Origin: Phoronis australis
Taxonomy: Eukaryota; Phoronida; Phoronidae
DNA: 64,000 nt
Reading direction: 5' to 3'
NCBI GenBank assembly: GCA_002633005.1
Contig: NMRA01000123.1
Coordinates: forward strand, 730,550 to 794,549
Shown: piece after piece, positions 63,678 to 64,000 of the stretch
Position numbering within the stretch: position 1 is the stretch's first letter
Layout of the letters: every line of letters begins with the position of its first letter
The notes under the pieces: generated by a model
Database searches by the model: none
What the model saw: the letters and a program-made list of their open reading frames with translations, nothing else
Told to the model about the DNA's origin: nothing
Made by a program: the position numbers and the translations under genes

Positions 63678-64000
63678 CTACAGAGATACACACAGGGGGG
63701 AATAAATAGCAATGGCAAGTATGAAAGTTAAACATTTACAGCGTGGCAAAATCTCACCAATTTTGGACAAAATAATGGCTGCTAGTCGGCTATATTGAGC
63801 AAGACTTTAACGTCGGTAATACTTTTTCAGTGTGGTGCAAGTAAGTTGACACAGCCCAGCTGATGACACTGGACAGTCTACACAATGTTGTTGAACTGCA
63901 CTGCATTGTAGGTTACCAGCAGTCTTTTAGTGCTGGAAAACCGTGTTCTCACCACAAAAGTCATGATCATTGAAATCCTAATTATGAACATTTTCAAAAT
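63678..64000. other. Intron upstream of e1
   Basis: Contains the decayed exon copy and otherwise unique sequence. The preceding ankyrin exons and the promoter are outside the window. Confidence 0.6.
63827..63877 (-). pseudogene. Decayed copy of the start of ankyrin exon e1
   Basis: Translates as TVQCHQLGCVNLLAPH followed by a stop, against AVQCHQEDCVKLLLEHRA in e1. It is preceded by a tgtag acceptor placed exactly 200 bases upstream of the e1 acceptor (63878-63879 against 63678-63679). Similarity fades after about 50 bases. A relic of partial exon duplication. Confidence 0.7.

Larger units (their letters stand above)
53749..63503. other. Introns between e1 and e12
   Basis: Fourteen kilobases of 5' gene with introns of about 450-1,900 bases. 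Other than the two-copy repeat at 58214 I see unique AT-rich DNA; open frames on either strand lack splice support and do not fit the coding chain. Confidence 0.55.

Overview
The window is eukaryotic nuclear DNA: coding sequence is broken into many short exons by AT-rich introns with GT-AG splice sites, and introns carry minisatellites and short inverted-repeat transposon remnants. Almost all of it (about 63.7 kb down to 0.65 kb, minus strand) is the inside of ONE gene. I could chain 54 exons whose reading phases agree at every junction, about 15.0 kb of coding sequence or roughly 4,990 codons, with the 5' end (promoter, first exons) beyond position 64000 and the 3' end unclear or beyond position 1. 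The protein is an ANKRD26-type protein: ankyrin repeats, then acidic/serine-rich linkers, then a very long coiled coil ending in the blocks typical of the ANKRD26/CCDC144 family. No second gene, RNA gene, CRISPR array or bacterial feature was found.

Layout in transcription order. 63.7-61.2 kb: C-terminal ankyrin repeats. 60.4-54.3 kb: small exons coding for acidic, Ser/Pro-rich linker. 53.7-46.0 kb: one giant 7,731-bp exon (2,577 codons) of low-complexity, Ser/Pro-rich sequence with internal short repeats and scattered amphipathic helices; it more than doubles the protein relative to the rest of the chain. 44.9-36.0 kb: small exons that repeat an acidic tryptophan motif (S-D-x-W-D-S-D). 35.8-31.3 kb: Glu/Arg-rich coiled-coil exons. 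31.3-22.0 kb: a 9.2-kb intron holding transposon remnants. 22.0-0.65 kb: the family coiled coil, including one exon present twice on either side of a 452-base assembly gap. All sixteen exons from the giant exon to 31.7 kb start and end in phase 0.

Organism: an invertebrate animal. The high apparent heterozygosity (a duplicated haplotype-like block at a gap), many MITEs and intronic minisatellites that begin exactly at splice junctions fit a cephalochordate (amphioxus) best, but this is an inference and other marine invertebrates are possible.

The most unusual observations are: (1) several intronic tandem arrays whose units copy an exon-intron boundary, giving strings of decoy splice sites; (2) the giant exon with a good donor site only 57 bases from its start, so a splice choice could include or remove about 2,558 residues; (3) a recurrent acidic-tryptophan motif spread over many exons; (4) a decayed copy of an ankyrin exon exactly 200 bp upstream of the real one; (5) a 5-codon microexon and a GC-AG intron.
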